A DNA stretch of 64,000 bases from Chelatococcus asaccharovorans (GCF_003201475.1 NZ_QJJK01000014.1:97020-161019); one strand, 5' to 3'; numbered from the stretch's first letter, positions 52,508 through 61,758 are shown. Made by a program: numbers and translations. The notes: a model not told the origin generated them from the sequence alone.

Positions 52508-53524
52508 ATGAGTGGAGACGCAGGAATATCGCCGGTGTTCCATGGCGGCGATCTTGGCGCGGCAAGCCGGACTTTTCCCCAGGCGCGCCGCCCGTGGGTC
52601 GATCTTTCGACGGGTATCAATCCGCGCGCCTATCCCGTACCCGTGCTCGCCCCGGCCGTCTGGACCCGTCTGCCTGAACCCGACGCACTGACGGATCTGG
52701 AACAGGTGGCGGCAACGGCCTATGGCGCGGCCGCCGGCACCCATGTCGTCGCCGCGCCGGGAAGCCAGGCGCTGATTCAGCGGGTGCCATGGCTCTTGTC
52801 TCCGCGGCGCGTGGCTGTGCTGGGGCCGACCTACGGCGGGCATGCGCCGGCCTGGACAGCGGCCGGCCACAGCGTCGAGACAGTCGCGTCGCTTGCGGAC
52901 TGCGCCGGGGCTGGTGTTGTCGTCGTGACGAACCCGAATAATCCCGACGGGCGCTGCCTGTCGGCGGAGGCGCTCATCGCGGCAGGCGCCGGCCTCGGTC
53001 CCGACGGGCTGCTCGTGATCGATGAAGCCTTTGCCGACGTGATGCCAGAGATCAGCTTTGCCGAAAGGCTCGCTGATCATCCGCGGATCCTGGTGTTGCG
53101 CTCCTTTGGAAAGTTCTTCGGTCTCGCAGGGGTTCGGCTCGGCTTTGCACTGACGGCCGATGGCGACCTCGCCGGGCGGCTGCGCGATCACCTCGGGGCC
53201 TGGCCCGTTTCCGGCGCCGCCATCGCGATCGGCCAGACGGCGCTCGCGGACCAGGCCTGGCAGGCGGCCACGCGAGCCGAACTTGCCGCATCGGCGCGAC
53301 GCCTGGACGCCCTGCTCGGCGGGGCGGGGCTCACGGTGATCGGCGGCACCTCGTTGTTCCGGTTCGTCGCCACCCATGCGGCCGAGCCTTGGCACCAGAG
53401 GCTCGGGGCCTGCGGCATTCTCGTGCGACGCTTTGCCGAACAGCCCCAGTATCTCCGCTTCGGGCTTCCCGGCCTGGAAGCCGAATGGGCGCGCGTTGCG
53501 GCGGCCCTCGATACCTGTGCGTGA
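52508..53524 (+). CDS. cobC: threonine-phosphate decarboxylase CobC (PLP-dependent)
   Basis: A 338-residue fold-type I aminotransferase-like enzyme that makes aminopropanol phosphate for cobalamin. It starts with VFHGGDLGAASRTFPQARRPWVDLSTGINPRAYP (the CobC signature), has VVVTNPNNPDGRCLS, VIDEAFADVMPE and the PLP-binding Lys in VLRSFGKFFGLAGVRLGF. The partner is CobD, encoded divergently. The start at 52508 follows a short purine run; ATG at 52490 is an alternative six residues upstream. Confidence 0.93.
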   Translation: MSGDAGISPVFHGGDLGAASRTFPQARRPWVDLSTGINPRAYPVPVLAPAVWTRLPEPDALTDLEQVAATAYGAAAGTHVVAAPGSQALIQRVPWLLSPRRVAVLGPTYGGHAPAWTAAGHSVETVASLADCAGAGVVVVTNPNNPDGRCLSAEALIAAGAGLGPDGLLVIDEAFADVMPEISFAERLADHPRILVLRSFGKFFGLAGVRLGFALTADGDLAGRLRDHLGAWPVSGAAIAIGQTALADQAWQAATRAELAASARRLDALLGGAGLTVIGGTSLFRFVATHAAEPWHQRLGACGILVRRFAEQPQYLRFGLPGLEAEWARVAAALDTCA

Positions 53525-53598
53525 GGCTTGTCGGGCGCGGCCCCGTGCTTGCCCTGCGGCCCCGCGCCGGATAACCCTTCATCCGTGAGCAAAGCTCT

Positions 53599-53686
53599 GC
53601 GGACGTGGCGAAATCGGTAGACGCAGCAGACTTAAAATCTGCCTCCCGTATGGGAGTACGGGTTCGAGTCCCGTCGTCCGCACCAT
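53599..53686 (+). tRNA. tRNA-Leu (anticodon UAA)
   Basis: An 88-nt class II tRNA with CCA encoded. Acceptor arms GCGGACG (53599-53605) and CGTCCGC (53676-53682) pair fully. The anticodon arm is GCAGA-CTTAAAA-TCTGC with TAA at positions 34-36. A long variable arm (CTCCCGTATGGGAG) and the GTTCGAG T-loop follow. The 3' end continues A-CCA to 53686. Confidence 0.97.
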
Positions 53687-53771
53687 TCTGGCTTGAAAGC
53701 GCTATCTCCAGACTGTGCTGACGTCATGCGGAACGAGGTCGTTCCTGGGCGAGCCAACAGGGCGCCCCCAC

Positions 53772-53805
53772 AATCCATGAACCGTGCTGGCAAAGTTCAT
53801 GGATT
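53772..53805. repeat. inverted repeat between tRNA-Leu and the converging glycosyltransferase
   Basis: AATCCATGAAC (53772-53782) and GTTCATGGATT (53795-53805) are perfect 11-bp inverted arms with a 12-base loop. There is no T-run. It could act as a boundary for transcription. Confidence 0.6.
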
Positions 53806-53839
53806 CCCCAGTCCGGGGTCTGTTCAGGCCGGCGTTTCA

Positions 53840-54640
53840 TCAAGCCGGGGGCTCGGCCCGCTTGCGGATGCCCCGGTGAATCGCAAGGTAGTCGCCGAGG
53901 GTGCCGGTGTATTCGTGATGGCCTAGATGCGACACCTTCGCGGTGAGATCGCACCAGATCTCGCCGCCGCATTCGTTGATCCAGCGATCACAGAAAGCGA
54001 AATCCTCGCCAATGAACAGCCCTGTCTCATCAATGCGCGTGGAGAACAGATCGTAGAACCGGTTCACGGCGTAGGGGAATTCATCGGCGTCGCCGGCGTG
54101 ATACTCCGTGTGCCGGTACTTCCTGACCATGGTTTCAAGTACATCGCGCCGCAGCAGCATCAAGCCGGTGCCAATGCGTTTGACACGGACGAAGTTGTTC
54201 CGCACGTCCTTCGGCTGGATCTCGCCGCTCATGACGCGGGGATCCTCAAACACCACGTTCCAGTTCGTCGTGGCCTCATGAAAGGCGTCGAGGTCACGCG
54301 GCTGCACGGCGCGCGTAGGCATGTTGCGATAGCTCTTGGCGACATAGGGCGCGGCGACGAAGGGCACCTCGCAGCGCAGCATATTGAGGATGCTCTTCGC
54401 CTCGAACTTCATGTCCGAATCGACGAAGAGAAGATGCGTTGCGTCTTTATTGGCGAGGAATTCGCTGACGATCATGTTGCGGGCGTGATGAACGATCGCG
54501 CATCCACGCATGAAGAAGACACTTGCAGCTGCCTTTCGGGCGCGCAACTGCATGACAGTATCCATAATAGCGATGGAGGTATCCGTGTAGATACGTCTAT
54601 CATACGCGGGTACGGCGATAAACAGGTTTGTTCGTTTCAT
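53840..54640 (-). CDS. GT-A-type glycosyltransferase-like protein
   Basis: A 266-residue protein whose N-terminal half resembles a GT-A fold: FIAVPAYDRRIYTDTSIAIMDTV, then the metal-binding D-x-D in HLLFVDSDMKFEAKSILNML. The C-terminal half has FIGEDFAFCDRWINECGGEIWCDLTAKVSHLGHHEYTG, which resembles the acceptor side of phage and GT62-like enzymes. There is no signal peptide or membrane helix. The DNA is slightly less GC-rich than its neighbours and adjoins tRNA-Leu, so acquisition is possible. The start at 54640 removes an eight-residue extension. Confidence 0.72.
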   Translation of the reverse strand: MKRTNLFIAVPAYDRRIYTDTSIAIMDTVMQLRARKAAASVFFMRGCAIVHHARNMIVSEFLANKDATHLLFVDSDMKFEAKSILNMLRCEVPFVAAPYVAKSYRNMPTRAVQPRDLDAFHEATTNWNVVFEDPRVMSGEIQPKDVRNNFVRVKRIGTGLMLLRRDVLETMVRKYRHTEYHAGDADEFPYAVNRFYDLFSTRIDETGLFIGEDFAFCDRWINECGGEIWCDLTAKVSHLGHHEYTGTLGDYLAIHRGIRKRAEPPA

Positions 54641-55228
54641 GGGAGGCTGGCTCAACAGGTTCACCGGTGTCGCAGCCCCGAGTCCTGCGATGATTGCTAT
54701 CTAACATTTGTGCCCCACGGCACTCAAATACTTCCCATGAATGGCTGGCCGGTCCGGTGGGGCGCTATTGGGCTGTTGTTATTGCGGCGCCTCAATTTTT
54801 CGGCCGATCACTGCGCGGGACGCATACGTGACCGCAGCCGTATGCGCTAATGAGACATATCCAGCGGGCGGGGAGAGGCAGGCTGATCACGTGCATCGCG
54901 GCAGAGATGTTGAGAGGGATTGGCCGCGTCGGGTTCGCGCCGGCCGGCCCTTTCCAGGCGGTGGTCACCAAGGCTCCCACGTTCTCATCCGAGCAAGGCG
55001 AGGATCCTACGGTTTCCATGGGACGGCGATGCACCTGGAACCGTCGTGGTCGGCTACAGTGCTCTCCTGATGAACGAGGGCGTGGTTGCAGGCGAAGGCG
55101 TCCTGGAGTGCTCAAACCGCACGCGAATATTGCCTGATGTGAATATTGCGTGGAGCCCGTCATCGCGCGGCCTGCGAACAATTGATGCCGCGCTAAGGCG
55201 TCGCCTTCCTCCCTCCACGGGCGCCCCG
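54641..55228. other. about 590 bp with no supported gene
   Basis: Short overlapping frames exist on both strands, but none has a recognisable motif, ribosome-binding site or neighbour-like composition. I see no insertion sequence ends or tRNA-derived duplication here. It may be degraded sequence next to the glycosyltransferase gene. Confidence 0.5.
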
Positions 55229-56074
55229 TCATCCTTCAGGCGCAACCGAGGGCGGCTTGATCGATCCAATATTTCCGCGCCCGCGCTGTTCCAGCAGAAA
55301 ATCGAGTAGATGGTGTGTAAATACCTCCGGCTGCTCGACATTGGCGATATGCGCTGCATCCTCGATGATGACAAGGCGCGCATGTGAGATCGCCGCGGCG
55401 ATCAATGCGGCGCCGGCAACCGGTGTCGTGGGGTCCTGCCGGCCGACCATCACAAGGGTCGGGGCCGTAATCGCAGGCAACTGATCCGTCAGGTTGAGCG
55501 CCATCAACGCGTGGCAGCAGCCGATGAAGCCTTGAGGAGGCGTCGCGCGAATCATGCTGCGGATCCAATCCATGGCGGCCGGGTTCGTGCGGCGAAAGGG
55601 CTCCGTGAACCACCGCTGGATGGTCGGCTCGACGAGGGGCTCCATGCCGGCCCCGGTCATGGCCGCATCGATCCGGGCCTGCCACATCGGGCGATGTTCT
55701 TCGCCATAGGCGCTGAGCGTGTCGGCGAGTACGAGACTTTCGATGTATTCGGGATGGGCAATAGCCAACTGCTGACCGATCATCCCACCCATCGACAAGC
55801 CGACGAAATGCGTGCGGCTGATGCCCAGATAATCCAACAGCCGACGTATATCATCCGCCAGGTCGGCAATATCGGGCATCCCTGCAGGCATCGACGAGCC
55901 GCCGTGACCGCGGACGTCATAGCGCAATACACGGAAATGCTGGACGAGCGCTGCCATCTGCGGCCGCCACATATCCAAATGCGCAGCCAGTGAATGGCTG
56001 AGCGTGACAACTGGCGCAGTCTCCGGTCCTTCGAGAAGCGCCTTGATACTCAGCCCGTCAACGTCAACTTGCAT
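55229..56074 (-). CDS. alpha/beta hydrolase, PcaD-like (3-oxoadipate enol-lactonase family)
   Basis: A 281-residue alpha/beta hydrolase. The nucleophile elbow is FVGLSMGGMIGQQLA, the oxyanion region VVTLSHSLAAHLDMWRPQM, the acid Asp lies in VMVGRQDPTTPV and the His in IEDAAHIANVEQP. The pattern YDVRGHGGSSMPAGMPDIADLADD is typical of PcaD. No other protocatechuate genes are near, so the lactone substrate is uncertain. It ends with an unusual polar tail (RGRGNIGSIKPPSVAPEG). Confidence 0.82.
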   Translation of the reverse strand: MQVDVDGLSIKALLEGPETAPVVTLSHSLAAHLDMWRPQMAALVQHFRVLRYDVRGHGGSSMPAGMPDIADLADDIRRLLDYLGISRTHFVGLSMGGMIGQQLAIAHPEYIESLVLADTLSAYGEEHRPMWQARIDAAMTGAGMEPLVEPTIQRWFTEPFRRTNPAAMDWIRSMIRATPPQGFIGCCHALMALNLTDQLPAITAPTLVMVGRQDPTTPVAGAALIAAAISHARLVIIEDAAHIANVEQPEVFTHHLLDFLLEQRGRGNIGSIKPPSVAPEG

Positions 56075-56552
56075 TGCGAATAGTCCGTCCCCTGCAGCTC
56101 CCGCGCGGGTGAGGAGAAAATGTACCGCCGGCAGGCCGCGGACGGAAGCCGCGTTTGCTCATGATCGCGGGAAATCTGTGAACCAGACGCCGTTATAAGG
56201 TATCGACCATGCCGTGGATGTTTGATTATTCATGCAACTCGCAGAATTCGTTGCGGTTGATGTTGGATCTTTTTGACATTCGCCGCAGATCAACGCGCGT
56301 TGATGAGATCATGAGTTTAACGTTGAATGAGTGCGATGCGGCCATGAATAGGGTCCCTTTTCAAAGGATCCGGGCGTTGCAACGTCGCTCGTGCTCATCG
56401 ACATGGGCTTGTACGCGCATGAAAAAGCCTGCCCTGGCATGACCGGGACAGGCTTTTTGAAGAGGACGTAACCCACGTCCTTCAGATCAAGACACTGTAG
56501 GATGTGCCACAGGATCTTGCGAATTCCGATAAACGGAATGAATGAGGCACTC
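56075..56552. other. intergenic region with a terminator, no gene seen
   Basis: 478 bases between genes on the same strand. The main structure is the terminator at 56423-56458. AT-rich segments near 56200-56300 may include a promoter for the PcaD-like gene. I see no coding sequence. Confidence 0.5.
56423..56458 (-). terminator. terminator of the MucR-like gene
   Basis: On the minus strand AGCCTGTCCCGG pairs with CCAGGGCAGGCT around a TCATG loop, with one mismatch, and is followed by TTTTTC. Five A on the other side make it bidirectional in form. Confidence 0.8.
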
Positions 56553-57104
56553 CTAGGCTTTTGCTGCGGCCTTCTTGCGCGGAGCTGCCTTACGCTTCGC
56601 AGGAGCCGGCGCCTTGACTTCGACAACCGGTTCCGCCGCGGCCTTGGCCTTGCGACCGGATGACTTGGCCACCGGGGCGGGCTCCGGGGTTTTACGGCGC
56701 TGCTGGCCGAGGCCCATGGTCTTGGCAAGTTCCGAACGCGCCGCAGCATAGTTCGGAGCAACCATCGGATAGTCCGCGGGCAGGCCCCACTTCTGGCGAT
56801 AATCCTCAGGCGTCATGTCGTAACGCGTGCGCAGGTGGCGCTTGAGGGATTTAAACTTTTTGCCGTCCTCCAGGCACACGATGAAATCTGCCGTAACCGA
56901 TTTCTTGATCGGAACGGCAGGTTGTGGCTTGGAAGCCGGCTCCTCGGCCGGAGCACCAAGGCGCTGCAGCGCCGTGTGAATATTGGCGATCAGGCCGGGC
57001 AATTCGCCAACGGCTACACTGTTATTGGCGACATAAGCGGCGACGATTTCAGCGGCGAGTTCGACGGATGCGACACGATCCGTAGTCTCAGAAGATGTTG
57101 TCAT
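56553..57104 (-). CDS. MucR/Ros-family regulator without full zinc ligands, with histone-like tail
   Basis: A 183-residue member of the MucR/Ros family. Residues 12-50 form the N-terminal helical part used for oligomerisation; residues 72-135 match the Ros DNA-binding domain: [60 protein letters not shown]. The usual C-x2-C-x9-H-x3-H finger reads Cys77, Asp80, His90, Arg94, so two ligands are missing. The last 45 residues are Ala/Lys/Pro-rich ([20 protein letters not shown]), like histone H1 tails, and are absent from standard 140-residue MucR. MucR proteins act as H-NS-like global regulators. Confidence 0.9.
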   Translation of the reverse strand: MTTSSETTDRVASVELAAEIVAAYVANNSVAVGELPGLIANIHTALQRLGAPAEEPASKPQPAVPIKKSVTADFIVCLEDGKKFKSLKRHLRTRYDMTPEDYRQKWGLPADYPMVAPNYAAARSELAKTMGLGQQRRKTPEPAPVAKSSGRKAKAAAEPVVEVKAPAPAKRKAAPRKKAAAKA

Positions 57105-58972
57105 GGGAGCCTCTCAAGTACGAGTAATGACTTTCAATTTGGATCGCTTATTCGATTATTTCAATCTAATCAACTATGGATATGGCGAAAAGTGGTCGAA
57201 GGCATGATAAAAATATGCGATGAACCCGGCTGCAGGTGCTCATCATTTATCCGTCCTGTCTTTTGCTTCCCGTCTGTCCTGTCGTCGGAAGTTGCCCTTG
57301 ACGCTCCGCCTGTAATCGCCTTCTGGACACGGTGCATGAGAAATGTCCCGACAGGGGGGGTAGAATTCGCCTCGCATCACTCACGTTGCGAGATATATTC
57401 GATCGTCATGATTTTGTATATTCTTGATACGCATGTATAGCCAATTTTGGCTGCGATTGGTGAATTTTTATTTGTCTGCTCCGGTTGTTCCGCCCGTGTC
57501 ACGGTGGGGGATTGTGAGGCCTTCGGTGCCGGCAGGTGCTCCAAATACTTGGATGCGAAGGCGCGCATTGCAGCATTCCATATGTCCCCCGGCTGCTGCG
57601 GATTGTTGTTATCGTATTGATTTTAAATATGATTCGCAAGCAGCGCCGCCACGTGCGCCGCCGTTCAGCGCCTCCCGATCGAGGCGGGTGTCGGCATGGT
57701 TGAGACCGGGCGTCTCAGAAGTTCGTCATGCGCAGGTCGGCCGGCGCTTCACGCCATCGCCAACGGATGTGGGAGTGAATATGCGGGAATGATGCTGGGT
57801 TCATTGCCGGATACTAGGGGAGCGAATTTGACATTTGAGGCCCGCCTGACGTGCGATCCCAGATCCCCTGTCAAATTCAAAAGATCCACCAAAGCCAATA
57901 ACTTGCTAGTGTTTCTCGTCAATCCGACATTTGCATCCTTAGTTACAAGTGCCGAGCAAATGTCGGAATTCGGATGAGCGCGAGCGACTTCATCCATCGG
58001 AAGGGCATCCGGATTTGATGTTTGCAACGACGTGGATGTCGGACGGAGTTCAAAGGCCTATGCAATCCTCATGCACGGCCTGGATAACCGGGAGCAGTGT
58101 CGCTCCTGACCCCCGATTACGTATCGATCGATGCGTAGATGTGCTTCCCCGCGTCCTCGGGGGCGTCTTTGGGGAGGTCTTCATCGAGATTTCCGCGCGA
58201 GTCGGCTCGCATTTCAGATATCCGATAAATCCTGTTTATCGTCGTTGCCCCGTTTTACCTGCTTCAACCACCCGGCGGTTTCGACGTTTCCTTGGACCTC
58301 GCTGCCGATGAGCACAAAGACGCCCGTCATCGCGGTCTTTCCAAGATAGCGGAGCGAATCAATGGCATGTCGGCAAGCGGGAGGAAGGTCGCCGGCGAGG
58401 CCGGGGAAAGCCATGATCGCGATGGCCGCACGAGGTGTTCAGTCACGGCACATCATGGCCTGGTTGGCGAACCGACGGTTCCTTTTTCTGCGGACTGGGG
58501 CCGATCGAGAAGCAAGACGAGACGTCAATGACTTGCATGGTATCGGACCACTCCATTCAAGTCGGATGTGCTTCACGTGCCTGCTGCGGTTCGGTCGGCC
58601 AACAGCCATGTCGTTTAAGAGCGCGGTCGGTACGGTGTCTTCGCGCGGGCGATCTCGCCGTTGGGTGATCTTGTCATCATCTCACGCCGCCATCCGGCCA
58701 TCTTCGGTGGTCACTCGAAGTCTCCTGGTCCTATTGGGCCCTGGGTGATCGCGCATTCCCTGAACGGCCGGAGTTCCTGGGCGCCGGTGGCCGGCGGGGC
58801 ATTCGTCCCACGCGCGCTCCGGCCTCTCCTTCTTTCTTGCCAATACCGGGGGTGAATTCTTTTGAATCTTGTCCTGTGCGATCGACCCGATCGCATAGGC
58901 GATAGCGGAACAGGCGTCTCGCGCTTGTGTTAATATCGAGCGCTTCGGTCCAGCCTGGGAAGGGCGAGAGCT
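57105..58972. other. 1.9-kb gene-poor region
   Basis: Between the MucR-like gene and the metallopeptidase gene. Small frames on both strands lack motifs. The part 57120-57480 is AT-rich and is likely the MucR promoter region. Repeat family D copy 2 (57819-57882) and the inverted pair CCGACATTTG/CAAATGTCGG (57924-57966) lie inside. The best small frame is 58214-58414 on the minus strand, 66 residues, whose VFVLIGSEVQGNVETAGWLKQV segment looks protein-like, but I do not recognise it. Confidence 0.5.
57819..57882 (+). repeat. dispersed repeat, family D, copy 2
   Basis: GAGCGAATTTGACAT is followed by TTGAGGCCCGCCTGAC, CCCAGATC and TGTCAAATTCAA. It aligns to the reverse complement of 49927-49992 and is preceded by CTAGGG. 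Confidence 0.62.
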
Positions 58973-59869
58973 ATGCGTTGGGATGATTTTCGGCGATCCG
59001 ACAATGTCGAGGATCGCCGTGGTGGCGGTGGTGGCGGATTCCGGGTTCCGACAGGGGGGCGGGGCGGCCGGTTGGGCATCGGAACTATCGTGGTGCTTGG
59101 TCTGCTGGGCTGGGCCTTGGGGATCGATCCGCGCCTTCTGATCACCGGGGCGGAGATGCTGTCCGGCGGGAGCGAGTATTCCGAGCCGGCGCCACAGCAG
59201 ACCGGGCGTTTGGGCCAGCCGCAGGACCGGGACGGACAATTCGCCTCGGCTATTCTGGGCAATACCGAAGACGTCTGGAAGGTCGTGCTGCCGCAGCAGG
59301 TCGCCGTCAACTATCAGGTGCCGCGCATGGTATTGTTCTCAGGCGGGACGCGGTCGGGCTGCGGCATCGCCCAATCGGCGACAGGGCCGTTCTATTGCCC
59401 GCTTGATCGATCCGTTTATCTCGATCTCGATTTCTTCCGGGAGATGCGTTCGCGGTTCAATGTCAGCGGCGACTTTGCCTATGCTTATGTGATTGCGCAT
59501 GAAGTCGGCCATCACGTGCAGAATCTCCTGGGCATCCTGCCGAGGGTGCAGGAGGCGCAGCGCCAGGCGTCCCAGGCGCAGGCCAACCAGCTGTCCGTGC
59601 GCGTCGAGCTTATGGCGGATTGCCTTGCCGGCGTCTGGGCGAGCCACAGCGATGCGAAATACCGGTCCCTCGAGCCGGGCGATGTCGAGGCGGCCATGAA
59701 TGCCGCGAGCGCCATCGGCGACGACCGCCTGCAGAAAGCCTCCCAGGGCTATGCCGTGCCTGAAAGCTTCACGCATGGGTCGTCGGAGCAGCGGGTGCGC
59801 TGGTTCACGACGGGCTTGAAGTCCGGCAAGGTCGAGGCCTGCAATACGCTGAGCGGCGGGCGGCTCTGA
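58973..59869 (+). CDS. neutral zinc metallopeptidase, YpfJ family
   Basis: A 298-residue membrane-anchored metallopeptidase. The N-terminus MRWDDFRRSDNVEDRRGGGGGG is the family hallmark (RWxxxRxSxNVEDRR), then one membrane helix (GIGTIVVLGLLGWALGID). The active site is YVIAHEVGHHVQNLLGI with HEVGH at 176-180, and the third ligand region ELMADCLAGVWA follows. CGIAQSATGPFYCPLDRSVYLDLDFF also matches. The peptide substrates are not known. Confidence 0.93.
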   Translation: MRWDDFRRSDNVEDRRGGGGGGFRVPTGGRGGRLGIGTIVVLGLLGWALGIDPRLLITGAEMLSGGSEYSEPAPQQTGRLGQPQDRDGQFASAILGNTEDVWKVVLPQQVAVNYQVPRMVLFSGGTRSGCGIAQSATGPFYCPLDRSVYLDLDFFREMRSRFNVSGDFAYAYVIAHEVGHHVQNLLGILPRVQEAQRQASQAQANQLSVRVELMADCLAGVWASHSDAKYRSLEPGDVEAAMNAASAIGDDRLQKASQGYAVPESFTHGSSEQRVRWFTTGLKSGKVEACNTLSGGRL

Positions 59870-59909
59870 TCTGGCGCGACCCCGTCCGGCCCATCCCGCG
59901 GGCGGCGCC

Positions 59910-61100
59910 TTAGTCAGGGCTCCAGCCGTAGAGCCAGTCGTAGCGCGCGAGGAAGCCCTCCGAGCCCAGGCGTTTCATGGCCATGTTGCGTGCAAGCGCC
60001 AGCGGCCAGCGCATGTGATAGATGGCGCCGTTGCGGCGAGCCTCGGCCTGGACGCGTGCGGCGCGTGCCTTGCGCATCTCTTCGAAGGCGGCGAGGGCGC
60101 TCGCGGTCGCGGCCAATCGGCCCGGCTCCGGCACGATCAGCTGGGCAAGGATGGCAGCATCTTCAATGGCGAGCGCGCCGCCTTGCGCCAGGAAGGGCAG
60201 GACCGGATGGGCCGCATCGCCGATGAGGACAGCGCCGCCTTTGCTCCAGCGCGGCAGGGGCGGGAGGTCGTAGAGCGGCCACATCAGCCATTGCGGCACG
60301 GCGTCGATGAGCTGGCGGAGCGCCCTGTCGCCACCCCGCAGCCGCCGCTTGAGCGCAGCCGGATCGCCCGCGGCGGCATTGCCATCCGCGGGCGTCTTGC
60401 TGGCGACGATCGCCACGACATTGAGTTCGCGGCCGCCTGCGACCGGATAATGGACGACATGGGTATCGCGTCCCAGCCAGAGGCGGGATTGCTTGCCTCT
60501 GAATTCGCCGGGAACGTCGGCCATCGGCAAGGTCGCGCGCCATGCGATATAGCCGCGGAATTCGGGCGTCGCCGGCGCGATCGTCGATCGCACCTTGGAC
60601 CAGAGCCCATCGGCGCCGATGACGAGCGGTGTGTTGACGGTCTCCTGTCCGCGATCGCCATTCACGCTGACCGTGGCACCCAGCGGTCCCTCCACCATAG
60701 CGACGACCTGCCGGCCGATGCGCAGGCGGATATTCGGTGTCGAGCGCGCGGCATCGAGCAGCACCGTATGCAGATCGCTGCGCAGGATGACCCAGTAGGG
60801 TGCGCCGTGGCGCCCGCGCATCGCGCGCCCGAGCGGCATTGCCGCCAATAGCCGAGCGCTGCCCATGGCGTGAACGGTGAGCTGTTCAGGTTCGACGGCC
60901 CGGCGGCCGACCGCCGAGGCGAGGCCGAGGTCAATAAGGATACGGCTTGCGTTGGGGGACAGCTGGATGCCGGCCCCGGGTTCCGTGAGAACGGTGCGCT
61001 GTTCCATCACGGTGACACCGATACCGCGGCGCGCGAGGGCCAGAGCAACGGTGAGACCGCCGATGCCGCCACCGACGACGATGGGATCGGCGTTCGTCAT
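59910..61100 (-). CDS. FAD-dependent aromatic monooxygenase (salicylate hydroxylase-like)
   Basis: A 396-residue class A flavoprotein hydroxylase. FAD motifs are VVGGGIGGLTVALALARRGIGVTVMEQ (GxGxxG), VIGADGLWSKVR (DG motif) and VLIGDAAHPVLPFLAQGGALAIEDAAIL (GD motif). This set fits salicylate or 3-hydroxybenzoate hydroxylases that use NAD(P)H and O2. No ring-cleavage gene is adjacent, so the substrate is not defined. It lies 14 bp downstream of the zinc-finger gene on the same strand. Confidence 0.88.
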   Translation of the reverse strand: MTNADPIVVGGGIGGLTVALALARRGIGVTVMEQRTVLTEPGAGIQLSPNASRILIDLGLASAVGRRAVEPEQLTVHAMGSARLLAAMPLGRAMRGRHGAPYWVILRSDLHTVLLDAARSTPNIRLRIGRQVVAMVEGPLGATVSVNGDRGQETVNTPLVIGADGLWSKVRSTIAPATPEFRGYIAWRATLPMADVPGEFRGKQSRLWLGRDTHVVHYPVAGGRELNVVAIVASKTPADGNAAAGDPAALKRRLRGGDRALRQLIDAVPQWLMWPLYDLPPLPRWSKGGAVLIGDAAHPVLPFLAQGGALAIEDAAILAQLIVPEPGRLAATASALAAFEEMRKARAARVQAEARRNGAIYHMRWPLALARNMAMKRLGSEGFLARYDWLYGWSPD

Positions 61101-61114
61101 TGTTTGATGCGATC

Positions 61115-61375
61115 TCAGCCGGCTGCTGCGACGGTCGTATGATCGTCCCAGAGGCTGTCTTCGGGAATGCAGGCGGTGCCGGCGAGATCGCTGCGGTAGC
61201 GGTAGAGGGTCGAGCAGTAGCTGCAGACCGCTTCGTTGTCGTCACCCATGTCGATGTAGATATGCGGGTGGTCGAAAGGCGGCAGCGCGCCGATGCACAT
61301 GAACTTCTTGGCCCCGACTTCGATCACACGGACGCCGCGCGTATTGTGGAAATGAGGGATGCTCTTGTCAGCCAT
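61115..61375 (-). CDS. CHCC zinc-finger domain protein (NDUFS6-like)
   Basis: An 86-residue protein with a zf-CHCC domain: FHNTRGVRVIEVGAKKFMCIGALPPFDHPHIYIDMGDDNEAVCSYCSTLYRY. The Cys, His and C-x-x-C ligands of the domain are visible. The same domain occurs in the NDUFS6 subunit of complex I of alphaproteobacteria and mitochondria, though short free-standing versions are also common. The start at 61375 (MADKSIPHF) removes a long upstream frame that runs through a tandem repeat. Confidence 0.88.
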   Translation of the reverse strand: MADKSIPHFHNTRGVRVIEVGAKKFMCIGALPPFDHPHIYIDMGDDNEAVCSYCSTLYRYRSDLAGTACIPEDSLWDDHTTVAAAG

Positions 61376-61592
61376 CGTCGCTATCCAGACTGCGGCGGCG
61401 GTCGTCGCCATAATGAATCGGCCGGCACCATAGTCGCTATCGCGTGTGCCGCCAACCGTCTCCTTGGCCGCGCGGCAGCGTCGGATCGTCTCGGTCCCGC
61501 GAAGGCGCGCGGCGGCAGCCCTCTCATTGATCCCGGACCAGGGCCTGATCGTGACTTGGAAAGATGGGTGACGGGTTGGAAAAACGGGTGAC

Positions 61593-61690
61593 GGCTTGGA
61601 CTGAGGGGCAAAGGGCTTGGACTGAGGGTAGAGGCTTGGACTGGGGGTAAAGGCTTGGACCGAGGGTAAAGGCTTGGAATTTAGGCTTGG
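61593..61690 (+). repeat. tandem repeat, about 4-5 x 19 bp
   Basis: CTTGG occurs at 61595, 61616, 61635, 61654, 61673 and 61686; the middle units are exactly 19 bp apart (CTTGGACTGAGGGTAGAGG and variants). The array lies between the zinc-finger gene and the divergent hydrolase gene. Confidence 0.9.
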
Positions 61691-61758
61691 ACGGGGCCGA
61701 TGAATGGGCAATTGTGCGGGCCTGTCGACCTATCCAATCATGCGCATGGTTCCGTTCG

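Noticed and set aside
53599..53686. tRNA-Leu as an attachment site of an integrated element
   Set aside because: No integrase gene and no repeated 3' tRNA segment were seen in the window.
58682..59239. Minus-strand frame opposite the metallopeptidase start
   Set aside because: Pro/Arg/Ser-rich antisense shadow without motifs.
61376..61711. N-terminal extension of the zinc-finger protein through the 19-bp repeats
   Set aside because: The extension is a Ser/Pro-rich translation of the tandem array. The domain begins just after MADKSIPHF.
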